This document shows, one piece after another, positions 8,610 to 17,777 of a DNA stretch of 64,000 nt. Below the pieces are notes generated by a model. That model did not search any database. It worked only from the letters and a program-made list of their open reading frames with translations, and was not told where the DNA came from. The stretch is from positions 124,001 to 188,000 of the forward strand of contig CANLOV010000009.1 in NCBI GenBank assembly GCA_947492955.1. Direction: 5' to 3'. Every line of letters starts with the position of its first letter. The stretch's first letter is position 1. Made by a program: the position numbers and the translations under genes. Source of the DNA: an uncultured Cellulophaga sp. Lineage in GTDB: Bacteria > Bacteroidota > Bacteroidia > Flavobacteriales > Flavobacteriaceae.

Positions 8610-9914
8610 ATGAAATTAACACAAGAAATTCAAAGAATTACAATGCTATCTTTATTATTTATTCTAGCTATTTCCTGTTCAGAAAGTAAACAGAAAACAG
8701 AACAAATAGCAGAAACAAAAGATAAAGGTGTTTTTCCTTTTAAAATGCCAACAGAAAAGCCAAATATTTTATTAAGCGCCTCTTCAGAACGTATGTTTGA
8801 TTATCCTACGCCTAGAGTACAGGATAATGAGCTTTTTTCTCAATTTAAATATACTCGTTTAAAAGGTTTCGATTATAGTAATGGTGATGGTACAGTTTCG
8901 CGTAGAGACCCATCACGACCAATTTTTGTAAACGGTAAATATTATGTTTGGTATACAAAGCGCCATACTAAAGTACCACCTATAGGGTGGAATCGTGCCG
9001 CAGAAGCTACAGATGAAATACCATCAACTGATTGGGATTTGTGCGATGTTTGGTATGCAACAAGCGAAGATGGTGTTACTTGGGAGGAACAAGGAGTAGC
9101 CATTTCTAGACCAGAAAAGCCAAATTCTGGTTGGCGTTCTGTAGCTACCCCAGACATATTAGTATGGAAAGGAAAATACTATTTGTATTATCAAGCATTT
9201 GATGAGCCTAGTGGTTTAAAAGGAGATTTATGCCCGGTATCTGTTTCTTATGCCGATTCTCCGGATGGTCCTTGGACACATGGCGGAGATAAGGTAATTC
9301 CTTTTGGAAAAGAAAACGAATGGGATCATAAAGCAACTCATGATCCACAGCCTATTGTTCACGACGGAAAAATTTATGTTTATTACAAAGCTGCCTATAA
9401 TAAGTGGCCAGATAATAGAAAAAACTATGCTGTAGGTCATGGTTTAGCTATTGCAGATGATCCTTTAGGTCCTTATGAAAAACATCCTTTAAATCCAGTA
9501 ATGCAATCTGGACATGAAACTACTTATTGGCCTTATAAAGGAGGAATAGCAACTTTAGCAATTAAAGACGGGAATGAGCGTGAAACCATACAGTATGCCG
9601 AAGACGGTGCTAATTTTAAAATAGCATCAAGTGTTTCTTTAACACCTACCGCAGCGGCGCCATTTGTAGCAGATGCATTTACAGATACCAAAGACGGTAG
9701 AGGATTTACTTGGGGCTTATCTCATTTTATAAATGCAGGAACTTCAAAAAAAGGATATTCTATTATTGCTCGTTTTGATTGCGACTTAAGTTTAGATTAT
9801 AACGAGCCTGCTTATAAAAACACAGGTGTTTGGCATAAACCAGAAGTGTATTTTGCACAAGGAGTAGGTAGTATTAATAAACATCCAGAAGGAAGGGCTA
9901 TTAAGAAGAAATAG
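8610..9914 (+). CDS. GH117 family lipoprotein (anhydrogalactosidase-type beta-propeller)
   Basis: A lipoprotein signal ends at Cys23 (LAISC). The 434-residue protein carries features I associate with GH117: RRDPS at 98-102 (candidate base D100), ATPDILVWKGKYYLYYQAF near 179-197, THDPQP at 243-248 and a GHETTYWPYKGG segment at 301-312 whose histidine and glutamate match the unusual His acid region reported for the family. GH117 enzymes release terminal 3,6-anhydro-L-galactose from agar-type oligosaccharides, though several clades have other or unknown activity. It ends the locus, directly before a 42-bp palindromic terminator. Assignment to the family is fairly firm; activity is inference. Confidence 0.82.
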   Translation: MKLTQEIQRITMLSLLFILAISCSESKQKTEQIAETKDKGVFPFKMPTEKPNILLSASSERMFDYPTPRVQDNELFSQFKYTRLKGFDYSNGDGTVSRRDPSRPIFVNGKYYVWYTKRHTKVPPIGWNRAAEATDEIPSTDWDLCDVWYATSEDGVTWEEQGVAISRPEKPNSGWRSVATPDILVWKGKYYLYYQAFDEPSGLKGDLCPVSVSYADSPDGPWTHGGDKVIPFGKENEWDHKATHDPQPIVHDGKIYVYYKAAYNKWPDNRKNYAVGHGLAIADDPLGPYEKHPLNPVMQSGHETTYWPYKGGIATLAIKDGNERETIQYAEDGANFKIASSVSLTPTAAAPFVADAFTDTKDGRGFTWGLSHFINAGTSKKGYSIIARFDCDLSLDYNEPAYKNTGVWHKPEVYFAQGVGSINKHPEGRAIKKK

Positions 9915-9946
9915 ATTTTTTCTATAGAAAAATCAAAATTTAATAC

Positions 9947-9988
9947 ATAAAAGCCATATTCTTAAAATTTTAAGAATATGGCTTTTAT
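9947..9988. terminator. 42-bp perfect palindrome ending the polysaccharide operon
   Basis: The two 21-base halves are exact reverse complements (centre between 9967 and 9968; arms contain AAAAGCCATATTCTTAAAA). It starts 33 bp after the GH117 stop, has a T-rich 3' arm in both orientations and can work as a bidirectional terminator. Confidence 0.85.
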
Positions 9989-10025
9989 ATCTAAAAGAAC
10001 TAGGTTTAGAATTTTAAATTACTTT

Positions 10026-10039
10026 AAGCAGTACTGCTT
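10026..10039. repeat. Isolated 14-bp perfect palindrome in the convergent gap
   Basis: AAGCAGTACTGCTT lies between the polysaccharide-operon terminator and the terminator of the tRNA gene on the opposite strand. It has no T-run, so it is not an obvious terminator; it could be an operator-like site or chance. Confidence 0.3.
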
Positions 10040-10071
10040 GGGGTTAATAGTATAAACATTTAAGCATAAAA

Positions 10072-10099
10072 AAAGCCTCTCAGTTTCCTGAAAGGCTTT
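10072..10099 (-). terminator. Terminator of the initiator tRNA transcript
   Basis: On the minus strand AAAGCCTTTCAG and CTGAGAGGCTTT form a stem with a GAAA-type loop, followed by a T-run (plus-strand A-run 10068-10074). It sits 8 bp past the tRNA 3' end. Confidence 0.8.
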
Positions 10100-10107
10100 A
10101 TATTTAG

Positions 10108-10180
<73 letters not shown>

Positions 10181-10253
10181 ATGTGGAATCCAAAATAATC
10201 AACTTAGTTTTTAAACTTTCAGTTCATAATGCTGACTGAATTATTTCGGACTG

Positions 10254-10284
10254 CAAATATACAACGGTTTTTTTGTTTCGCAAA
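10254..10284 (-). promoter_or_regulatory. Bacteroidota-type promoter of tRNA-fMet
   Basis: Read on the minus strand, TTTG (10284-10281) is followed after exactly 19 bp by TATATTTG (10261-10254), matching the Bacteroidota -33 and -7 consensus (TTTG and TAnnTTTG). The tRNA begins 74 bp downstream, implying a 5' leader that is processed off. Confidence 0.85.
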
Positions 10285-10364
10285 CAAAAACGATATAATT
10301 ATTTGGTTTATTAATTATAGTGTAAAAAATTAAAATCCATACCTTAGAGTTTTTATATAAAAAT

Positions 10365-11729
10365 ATGCAGCATATTAATGATTTTCTGTCCTCGGTATTA
10401 CCTTATACTGAGTGGCCTATGTTTCTTTTGTTAATTGGAGGGGGTCTTTTTTTGGTCTTTTATTCTAAATTTATTCCCTTTCGTTTTTTTGGACATGCAA
10501 TTGCAATTACCGCAGGTAAATATGATGATAAAACAGCAAAAGGAGATGTAAGTTCTTTTCAGGCGCTTTCTGCTGCGGTAGCAGCAACAGTTGGTTTAGG
10601 TAATATTTCGGGTGTAGCTATAGCTATTCATGATGGTGGGCCAGGGGTTGTTTTTTGGATATGGATAACTGCACTTTTAGGAATGGGAATAAAATTCTAC
10701 TCCTGTAGCTTATCTATAATGTATAGAGGAACAGATTCTGAAGGTAAATTACAAGGAGGTCCTATGTATTATATTGTAAAAGGGCTAGGAGAAAAATGGA
10801 AACCTTTAGCTATTTTCTTTTGTATTTGTGGTTTGTTTGGTTTCTTGGGAGTATTTACAGCAAATCAATTTACAGAAACATTTATGAGTGTTATAAAACC
10901 ATCAGAAACAATTTATGCACTAGAAACAGAGACTTGGAAATGGACAATAGGTATTGTTTTAGCACTAATAACTTCGTTTGTTGTTTTTGGTGGACTTACA
11001 AAAATAGCTAAAGTAGCATCTGCTGTAGTGCCATTTATGGTATTTGTGTATTTAGCAGCAGTTATTGTAGTTATGTTTTTAAATGCTAGTAAAGTAGTGC
11101 CATCTTTAAAATTAATATTTACCGAAGCTTGGAATTTTAAAACAGTAGTTACAGGTGGTTTTTGGGGATTAATTATTATCGGTGTACGCAGAGCTATGTT
11201 TTCTAATGAAGCGGGTTTGGGAAGTGCGCCCATGTATCATGGGCAATCCAAAACAGATAATCCCATAAAAGAAGGTTTGGTAGCAATGTTGGGACCTTTT
11301 ATAGATACAATTTTGGTGTGTACCTTTACTGCTATAGTTATTATTTTAAGTGGGGCTTATACAGAAGATATGAGTGGTATTGTAATGACATTAGAAGCTT
11401 TTAAGCGTACATTGTTTGGTTATGGAGACGATTTATTAATGCTAATAGTTACAGCTTTTGCCTTATCTACATTATTTACCTATTCTTATTATGGCGTAAA
11501 AAGCCTTTCTTTTTTAACCAATGCTAAGATTGGTAAATTATATAACATATACTTTGTTATTATGATTATTTTTGCAGCCGTAGCTTCTTTAGATTTGGTA
11601 AAAAACTTAATAGACCTCTCTTACGCTTTAATGGTGATTCCTAATATGATAGCAGTATTATTGTTAGCGCCTAAGGTTAATATTGCTACTAAAGAATATT
11701 TAAATAAATTAAAGAATGGCAGAGCATAA
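10365..11729 (+). CDS. Sodium:alanine symporter (AGCS family)
   Basis: A 454-residue inner-membrane protein with about 10-11 hydrophobic segments. The AGCS signature region is clear: SSFQALSAAVAATVGLGNISG (63-83) and the GGPMYY motif near residue 131, plus MFSNEAGLGSAPM near 277. AGCS members import alanine, glycine or related amino acids with sodium. The gene's last 14 bp overlap the start of era, so the two are translated from one message. The 185-bp gap to the divergent tRNA-fMet gene holds the tRNA promoter; I saw no consensus -7 element for this gene. Confidence 0.93.
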   Translation: MQHINDFLSSVLPYTEWPMFLLLIGGGLFLVFYSKFIPFRFFGHAIAITAGKYDDKTAKGDVSSFQALSAAVAATVGLGNISGVAIAIHDGGPGVVFWIWITALLGMGIKFYSCSLSIMYRGTDSEGKLQGGPMYYIVKGLGEKWKPLAIFFCICGLFGFLGVFTANQFTETFMSVIKPSETIYALETETWKWTIGIVLALITSFVVFGGLTKIAKVASAVVPFMVFVYLAAVIVVMFLNASKVVPSLKLIFTEAWNFKTVVTGGFWGLIIIGVRRAMFSNEAGLGSAPMYHGQSKTDNPIKEGLVAMLGPFIDTILVCTFTAIVIILSGAYTEDMSGIVMTLEAFKRTLFGYGDDLLMLIVTAFALSTLFTYSYYGVKSLSFLTNAKIGKLYNIYFVIMIIFAAVASLDLVKNLIDLSYALMVIPNMIAVLLLAPKVNIATKEYLNKLKNGRA

Positions 11730-12600
11730 AGCTGGTTTTGTAAATATTATAGGAAATCCTAATGTGGGTAAATCTACATTAATGAATGCTTTTGTAGGCG
11801 AAAAATTGTCTATTATAACATCTAAAGCGCAAACCACAAGACATCGTATTCTTGGTATTGTTAATGGAGACGATTTTCAGGTGATATTGTCAGATACACC
11901 AGGTATAATTAAACCTGCTTACGAGTTACAATCTTCTATGATGGATTTTGTAAAATCTGCTTTTGAAGATGCTGATGTGTTGTTGTACATGGTAGAAATA
12001 GGTGAGAAAGCCTTAAAAGACGAGCGTTTTTTTGAAAAAATAAAGAATAGCGAAATACCTGTTTTGTTGTTGTTAAATAAGATTGATGTTTCTGAACAAG
12101 AAATTTTAGAAGAACAAGTACAATATTGGCAAGAACAATTACCTACGGCAGAAATACATTTAATATCAGCATTACAAAATTTTAATGTTAAGGAAGTATT
12201 TTTAAGAATTATAGAGTTGTTACCGCAAGGTCCACCATATTATCCAAAAGACCAATTAACAGATAAGCCAGAACGTTTTTTTGTAAACGAAACTATTCGA
12301 GAAAAAATATTACAGCAGTATAAAAAAGAAATTCCATATTCTGTAGAGATAGATACCGAAGAGTTTTTCGAAGACGATGCTATTATTCGTATGCGTTCTG
12401 TAATTATGGTAGAAAGAGATTCGCAAAAAGGAATTATTATAGGTCATAAAGGAAGTGCATTAAAAAGAGTAGGAGTAGAAGCCAGAAAAGATTTAGAGAA
12501 GTTCTTTGCTAAACAAGTGCATTTAGAACTTTACGTTAAAGTAAATAAAAATTGGCGTTCTAATACCAATCAATTAAAACGATTTGGATATAATAATTAA
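11716..12600 (+). CDS. era: GTPase Era
   Basis: This 294-residue protein has a G domain with G1 GNPNVGKST (13-21), the switch region TTRHRILG, G3 DTPG and G4 NKID, followed by a C-terminal KH RNA-binding domain recognisable at IIGHKGSALKRVG. Era binds the 3' end of 16S rRNA and helps mature the 30S subunit. The ATG lies inside the end of the AGCS transporter gene. It is the same length as typical Era proteins and shows nothing abnormal. der lies 1.9 kb downstream. Confidence 0.97.
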   Translation: MAEHKAGFVNIIGNPNVGKSTLMNAFVGEKLSIITSKAQTTRHRILGIVNGDDFQVILSDTPGIIKPAYELQSSMMDFVKSAFEDADVLLYMVEIGEKALKDERFFEKIKNSEIPVLLLLNKIDVSEQEILEEQVQYWQEQLPTAEIHLISALQNFNVKEVFLRIIELLPQGPPYYPKDQLTDKPERFFVNETIREKILQQYKKEIPYSVEIDTEEFFEDDAIIRMRSVIMVERDSQKGIIIGHKGSALKRVGVEARKDLEKFFAKQVHLELYVKVNKNWRSNTNQLKRFGYNN

Positions 12601-12718
12601 TAGAGAAATCAAAAAGCTGTATCTTCTATAGTAGTACAAGTATATGCATTACTAAACCTTAAGGTTACATTAAAAGCCACTACTTAACAATAGTATAATA
12701 TAAGGCTACCACTAATTT

Positions 12719-12726
12719 TAAATTTG
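12719..12726 (+). promoter_or_regulatory. Candidate -7 element upstream of the beta-propeller lipoprotein gene
   Basis: TAAATTTG matches TAnnTTTG, 38 bp before the start codon. No TTG at the ideal -33 distance was found, so this is only a partial match. Confidence 0.4.
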
Positions 12727-12764
12727 AATTTCATTTTTGTAGTTAAATCAAATTAACACTAGAA

Positions 12765-14294
12765 ATGAAAAAAATAACAAAACTAACATTAGGATTTAGC
12801 GCATTAGTACTAGCCTTTTCTTGTAACGAATTAGATGATTTTATAGGTGACGGAGGAAAAGACACCCCAGTAGATGTATCTACTTTAACGTATAAAAAAA
12901 TTGGAACTTTCTCTAACGGAAATGGTTCAGGAGAAGAAGGTTTTGCAGAGATTAGTGCTTTTGATGCTAAAACCAATAAATTATTCATTGTAAACCCAGA
13001 AGAGCAAGAGATTTCTGTTTGGGATATTACAAACCCAGCAGTAGCAGTAAAAGGAAGCTCAATAGCATTAACAGGCACGCCTAATAGTGTGGCAGTAAAA
13101 GACGGGGTTTTAGCAGTAGCATTAGAAAATGAGAATAAACAAGCAAATGGTACTATTGTAACTTACAGTACAGATTCTCAAAATATAAAAAATACGTATA
13201 GCGCTGGTGCTTTGCCAGATATGGTAACTTTTAGTCCAGATGGTAAGTATATAATTTCTGCAAATGAAGGAGAGCCAAATGATGACTATACAGTAGATCC
13301 AGAAGGTTCTATAACTATTGTAGATTTAGCTAAGAATGAAACTAAAACAATAGGTTTTGAAGCTTTTGATGTAAATGCAATAGGAAACGATTTTAGAGTT
13401 TTTGGACCAGGAGCAACTTGCTCTCAAGATATAGAACCAGAATATATTGCAGTTTCCGAAGATAGTAAGTATGCATATGTAGCCTTACAAGAAAATAACG
13501 GAATGGCAATAGTAGACTTAAAAGCTGGAGTTGTTTCGGAATTAGTAGGTTTAGGAGTTAAAGATTATTCTTTAGCGCAAAATGCTATAGATGCTAGTAA
13601 TAAAGATGATATTTTAGGGAATTTTAAAACATGGCCAGTTTTAAGTTATTATATGCCAGATGCAATTACGTATGCAACTATTAATAATACAGGATATTTA
13701 ATTACGGCAAATGAAGGAGACGCTAGAGATTATGATGGGTATTCAGAAGAAGAGCGTGTAAAAGATTTAATTTTAAATACCACAGCTTTTCCAAATGCAG
13801 AAGAATTACAAAAGGATGAAAATTTAGGGAGATTAAAGACAACAACTGCAAATGGAGATATCGATAATGATGGAGATTTTGATGTAATATACGGTTATGG
13901 AGCTCGTTCATTCTCCATTTGGAATACCTCAGGAGCTTTAGTTTATGATAGTGGAAATAGAATAGGAAAAAAAACATTTGAGCTCAACCCATCGCAATTT
14001 AATTTAGAAGACAGTAGAAGTGATGATAAAGGAGCAGAGCCAGAAGCAGTAACAACACTTAAAGTAGGAGAGTCTACATTATTATTTGTTGGTTTAGAAA
14101 GAACAGGAGGAGCAATGGTTTATGATATATCTAACCCATTAGCACCCGTATTTTTAAAATGGTTGTTTGATGCTGATGATGTTGCACCAGAAGGTTTAAT
14201 AGCTATCCCAGCTAAAGAAAGTCCAACAGGAGAAAATTTAGTAGTTATAACAAATGAAGTTTCTAATACTGTTGCTATTTACGAAATAAAGTAA
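12765..14294 (+). CDS. Choice-of-anchor I-type beta-propeller lipoprotein
   Basis: A lipoprotein signal (LAFSC, Cys20) leads into a repetitive seven-bladed-type propeller of 509 residues. Recognisable blade segments are ISAFDAKTNKLFIVN, PDMVTFSPDGKYIISANEGEP, ITANEGDARDYDGY and the closing GLIAIPA...NTVAIYEIK. This pattern belongs to the choice-of-anchor I family, secreted proteins often mislabelled as alkaline phosphatase-like. Acidic loops (DIDNDGDFD near 364) look calcium-binding. Function is not established. The gene stands alone between era and der, with its own candidate promoter and a strong terminator. Confidence 0.8.
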   Translation: MKKITKLTLGFSALVLAFSCNELDDFIGDGGKDTPVDVSTLTYKKIGTFSNGNGSGEEGFAEISAFDAKTNKLFIVNPEEQEISVWDITNPAVAVKGSSIALTGTPNSVAVKDGVLAVALENENKQANGTIVTYSTDSQNIKNTYSAGALPDMVTFSPDGKYIISANEGEPNDDYTVDPEGSITIVDLAKNETKTIGFEAFDVNAIGNDFRVFGPGATCSQDIEPEYIAVSEDSKYAYVALQENNGMAIVDLKAGVVSELVGLGVKDYSLAQNAIDASNKDDILGNFKTWPVLSYYMPDAITYATINNTGYLITANEGDARDYDGYSEEERVKDLILNTTAFPNAEELQKDENLGRLKTTTANGDIDNDGDFDVIYGYGARSFSIWNTSGALVYDSGNRIGKKTFELNPSQFNLEDSRSDDKGAEPEAVTTLKVGESTLLFVGLERTGGAMVYDISNPLAPVFLKWLFDADDVAPEGLIAIPAKESPTGENLVVITNEVSNTVAIYEIK

Positions 14295-14317
14295 ATAATA
14301 CAATTTTTACTATTAAT

Positions 14318-14350
14318 CCTTTGAATTCTTATATAGAATTCAAAGGACTT
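14318..14350 (+). terminator. Terminator after the beta-propeller lipoprotein gene
   Basis: A 12-bp perfect stem (CCTTTGAATTCT with AGAATTCAAAGG, 14318-14346) and a 5-nt loop are followed by ACTTTTTG. Confidence 0.88.
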
Positions 14351-14444
14351 TTTGTTTTAGAGAAATATAAATTCAATAACATTAAATTTCAAGGATATAT
14401 CCATATGATATTCATAAACTTATCTTTTCTTAAGATATAAGTAG

Positions 14445-14452
14445 TACTTTTG
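14445..14452 (+). promoter_or_regulatory. Candidate -7 element of der
   Basis: TACTTTTG matches TAnnTTTG and lies 18 bp before the der start, implying a very short leader. No clear TTG occurs at the expected -33 distance. Confidence 0.45.
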
Positions 14453-14469
14453 TAGCCAAATTTTATTTT

Positions 14470-15777
14470 ATGAGTGCTATTGTTGCCGTGGTAGGAAGAC
14501 CTAATGTTGGTAAATCTACATTTTTTAATAGATTAATTCAGCGCAGAGAGGCCATTGTAGATGCAGTTAGTGGAGTAACCCGTGACCGTCATTATGGTAA
14601 AAGTGATTGGAACGGAAGAGAATTTTCATTAATTGATACTGGTGGATATGTAGTAGGTAGTGATGATGTTTTTGAGGCAGAAATAGATAAGCAAGTAGAA
14701 TTAGCTATTGATGAAGCAGATGCTATTATATTTATGGTAGATGTGGAGTCTGGTGTTACAGGTATGGATGAAGATGTAGCTAATCTTTTAAGACGAGTAA
14801 ATAAGCCTGTTCTTTTAGCAGTTAATAAAGTAGATAATGCAAAGCGTGCGGAAGATGCAGTAGAGTTTTATTCTTTAGGATTAGGAGAGTATTATACAAT
14901 TGCAAGTATTAATGGTAGTGGTACCGGAGAACTTTTAGATGAGTTAGTACGTGTATTACCAGAACATGTTGAAGAAGAAGAGAGCGATTTACCTCGTTTT
15001 GCTGTAGTGGGTAGACCTAACGCAGGAAAGTCTTCTTTTATAAATGCATTAATTGGAGAAGATAGGTATATTGTAACAGACATAGCAGGTACTACAAGAG
15101 ATAGTATAGATACAAAATATAACAGATTTGGTTTTGAGTTTAATTTAGTAGACACTGCTGGTATTCGTAGAAAAGCTAAAGTAAAAGAAGATTTAGAATT
15201 TTACTCTGTAATGCGTTCTGTAAGAGCTATAGAAAATAGCGATGTTTGCTTATTGGTTTTAGACGCCTCTAGAGGTTTTGATGGGCAAGTAGAGAATATA
15301 TTTTGGTTGGCCCAAAGAAACCACAAAGGAATTGTTATTCTTGTAAATAAGTGGGATTTAGTAGAGAATAAAGAAACCAATACTATAAAACATTACACCG
15401 ATAAAATAAAGAAAGCAATAGAGCCATTTACAGATGTGCCTATTATCTTTATATCTGTATTAAATAAACAACGAATTTTTAAAGCAATAGAAACAGCTGT
15501 TGAGGTATACAAAAATAGGAGTGCAAAAGTTCCTACTAGAAAGTTTAATGATGTTATGTTGCCCATTATAGAACAAAATTCACCTCCAGCCTATAAAGGG
15601 AAGTACGTAAAGATTAAATTCTGTACACAATTACCAACGCCATATCCGCAATTTGCATTTTTCTGTAATTTGCCTCAGTATGTAAGAGAACCGTATAAGC
15701 GATTTTTAGAAAATAAGTTAAGAGAAAATTTTAATTTTAACGGAGTGCCTATTTCTATATTTATGAGGAAAAAATAA
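14470..15777 (+). CDS. der: Ribosome-assembly GTPase Der (EngA)
   Basis: The protein (435 residues) has the diagnostic tandem G domains: the first with GRPNVGKST (9-17), DTGG and NKVD, the second with GRPNAGKSS near residue 180, DTAG and NKWD, then a C-terminal KH-like domain. Der is needed for 50S subunit maturation. The sequence is full length and intact. It is convergent with the sigma-factor gene, with only 8 bp between their stops. Confidence 0.97.
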   Translation: MSAIVAVVGRPNVGKSTFFNRLIQRREAIVDAVSGVTRDRHYGKSDWNGREFSLIDTGGYVVGSDDVFEAEIDKQVELAIDEADAIIFMVDVESGVTGMDEDVANLLRRVNKPVLLAVNKVDNAKRAEDAVEFYSLGLGEYYTIASINGSGTGELLDELVRVLPEHVEEEESDLPRFAVVGRPNAGKSSFINALIGEDRYIVTDIAGTTRDSIDTKYNRFGFEFNLVDTAGIRRKAKVKEDLEFYSVMRSVRAIENSDVCLLVLDASRGFDGQVENIFWLAQRNHKGIVILVNKWDLVENKETNTIKHYTDKIKKAIEPFTDVPIIFISVLNKQRIFKAIETAVEVYKNRSAKVPTRKFNDVMLPIIEQNSPPAYKGKYVKIKFCTQLPTPYPQFAFFCNLPQYVREPYKRFLENKLRENFNFNGVPISIFMRKK

Positions 15778-15785
15778 TATAGGTT

Positions 15786-16379
15786 TTAAAAAGAAGTAAA
15801 GAATAAGGTAGCTATTACAATAATTTGCTCTTTAATTTTTCTCATAGCTAATCCCATATGAGCCTCTACGGTTTTTATGGATATTTCCATTTTTTCTGCC
15901 ACCTCTTTGTATTTTAAACCATCAATTTTGGTGAGTGTAAAAACTTCTTTGCATTTTTTTGGTAGCGTTTCCATAGCATTTTGTATTTGCTGTAATCTCT
16001 TTTCTGCTATGTTTTCTGTGTCTTCTTCCATAAAAACATCTAAAGCAGATATTTTTACGGAAGTAATATAATCTATTTTTTTTTGCTGTTTTTTATAAAC
16101 ATCCACAAATTCATTATAACAACATTTGTATAAATATGCTTTTAATGAAGTTTTAATATTTAATTTTTCTTTATTCTTCCAAATAGTAAAAATTACATTT
16201 TGAACAATATCTTCACTTAAGTCTTTATCATTGGTTAAGTTAAAAATATAAGAGCATAACTCGTTGTAGTACAGTGAGTATAGTTTTTTGTAAGCGGATT
16301 CATTGCCAGTTTTTAGCTTACTTACTTTAAGGTCTATATTTTTTTTAACTTCTTTCAGAAAAATGTTTTTAGATTTAAT
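15786..16379 (-). CDS. ECF RNA polymerase sigma factor (FecI-like) with no canonical start codon
   Basis: The minus-strand frame is open from the stop at 16382-16380 to 15786 and encodes a complete Bacteroidota-type ECF sigma factor. Region 2 reads NESAYKKLYSLYYNEL and EDIVQNVIFTIWKNK; region 4 reads LPKKCKEVFTLTKIDGLKYKEVAEKM; a hydrophobic tail (IIVIATLFF) follows, as is usual for the group. No ATG, GTG or TTG exists before residue GTG at 16106, which lies after region 2, so the start is either ATT (16379 or 16364) or lost by a 1-base frameshift: an ATG at 16386-16384 is followed two codons later by TAA, and skipping one T would join it to this frame. It faces away from the fecR-like gene it should pair with. 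Confidence 0.8.
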   Translation of the reverse strand: MKSKNIFLKEVKKNIDLKVSKLKTGNESAYKKLYSLYYNELCSYIFNLTNDKDLSEDIVQNVIFTIWKNKEKLNIKTSLKAYLYKCCYNEFVDVYKKQQKKIDYITSVKISALDVFMEEDTENIAEKRLQQIQNAMETLPKKCKEVFTLTKIDGLKYKEVAEKMEISIKTVEAHMGLAMRKIKEQIIVIATLFFTSF

Positions 16380-16473
16380 TTAACATGAAATTAGTTTTTT
16401 TTTAACAAAAACAACAAAAAACTAAGGGTAAAAAAGAAATTTAAAGTCATATAATAAAATAACCTTCTCTGAA

Positions 16474-17679
16474 ATGAATAAAAAGGATTTAGATATTCAA
16501 GAAATTGCGAAATTTTTAAACGGCAAAATGTCGTTAGAAGAAATGTCAGATTTTAAAGAGAAGTTAAAAAAAGAAGAGAATAAAAATTTAGTAGACCAGT
16601 TTATTGTTACTAATCATATTATAGATACAAACAAGGGACATTTTAATACAGATGAAGCTTTTGGGAAATTTGCTACAAAGACAAAAGAACAATCTAAGAA
16701 AAATAAGGTTTTCTTTTTAAAGAAAGGAAGGTCTTTATTAAAATATGCTGCATTATTATTAGGGCCAATAATTTTATTATATCTTTATAAGGACTACAAT
16801 TTAAGTAGTTCAATAATTACAAATAAAAATAATGCTATTACAATTAAAATGGGTGATGGTAGTGTTAATATTATTAATGAAAACGATTCGCAGACTATAA
16901 TAGATAGTGAAACAGGTAATGTTGTAGGTGTTCAGAATAAATCGCAATTACTATATAATAGTTCTGTAAGTAAGCTAAAAAACAGTATCAGTGAAGTTGC
17001 AATGAATGTTATTACGGTACCAAGAGGTAAAAGATTTGAAGTTGTTTTGTCTGATGGTACGCATATAAATTTAAATTCTGAAACCATTATAAAATATCCT
17101 GTAGAATTTATTGAAGGAGAAGATAGGGTAGTAGAGTTAATAGGGGAAGCTTATTTTAAGGTAGCTAAAGATATAAAACATCCTTTTATAGTAAAAACAA
17201 AGGAGGTAAGAACTCAGGTGTTGGGAACAGAATTTAATGTATCTGCATATAGTAATGATACTTTTTCTAAAGTGGTGTTAATAGAAGGTTCTGTACTTGT
17301 CTCTGCCGAGGATAAACAATTAAATAATAGCGAAGGAGTTCTTTTAAAGCCAGGTAGAAAAGCAGTCTATTCTAAAATAGAAAAATCAATAGAGGAATCA
17401 GATGCACTAGTAATGAATCATATTGCTTGGGTTAATGGTGTATTACTTTTTGAGAATGAAAGTTTTGAAAATATATCAAAAAAGTTAGAACGGTTTTATA
17501 ATGTGGATATAAATAATAATTCTGAAGCTTTTAATAATGAAAATTTCACAGGGCAATTTGATGTAGAGACGATAGAGGAAGTTTTTAAAACTTTTAAAAA
17601 AAGTACCTCATTTGAATATAAAATAGAGAACAATAAAGTGAATATTAACCCGCTAAAATTAATAAAAGAAAAGGAATGA
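16474..17679 (+). CDS. FecR-type anti-sigma factor
   Basis: The 401-residue protein has a cytoplasmic N-terminal region (to about 85), one membrane segment (about 90-106, LLKYAALLLGPIILLYLY), a periplasmic FecR domain (about 190-275, from VPRGKRFEVVLSDGTHI to LIEGSV) and a C-terminal DUF4974-type domain (LFENESFENISKKLERFYNV). FecR proteins relay occupancy of a TonB-dependent transporter to an ECF sigma factor. Here the transporter with its STN signalling domain is directly downstream and the sigma factor is divergent, completing the three-part switch. The usual fecI-fecR co-linear order is broken. Confidence 0.9.
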   Translation: MNKKDLDIQEIAKFLNGKMSLEEMSDFKEKLKKEENKNLVDQFIVTNHIIDTNKGHFNTDEAFGKFATKTKEQSKKNKVFFLKKGRSLLKYAALLLGPIILLYLYKDYNLSSSIITNKNNAITIKMGDGSVNIINENDSQTIIDSETGNVVGVQNKSQLLYNSSVSKLKNSISEVAMNVITVPRGKRFEVVLSDGTHINLNSETIIKYPVEFIEGEDRVVELIGEAYFKVAKDIKHPFIVKTKEVRTQVLGTEFNVSAYSNDTFSKVVLIEGSVLVSAEDKQLNNSEGVLLKPGRKAVYSKIEKSIEESDALVMNHIAWVNGVLLFENESFENISKKLERFYNVDINNNSEAFNNENFTGQFDVETIEEVFKTFKKSTSFEYKIENNKVNINPLKLIKEKE

Positions 17680-17695
17680 AATAATTTAAAAAAAA

Positions 17696-17729
17696 GAAAT
17701 CAAGAGATGCTCCAACATCTCTCGATTTC
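17696..17729 (+). promoter_or_regulatory. Hairpin between fecR-like and susC-like genes
   Basis: GAAATC and GATTTC enclose AGAGATG and CATCTCT around a CTCCAA loop, a 14-bp stem with one A/C mismatch. No T-run follows, so it is more likely an mRNA processing or stabilising element than a terminator; it could set different transcript levels for the regulator and the transporter. Confidence 0.55.
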
Positions 17730-17777
17730 AGGAAATTAACTTTAAAAATGTGCAATCTTTAAAATCATGTTAAAAAT

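Noticed and set aside
15786-16106. 106-residue sigma-factor frame starting at GTG 16106
   Set aside because: Region 2 of the sigma factor continues in the same frame upstream to 16379, so this start would give a truncated, inactive protein.
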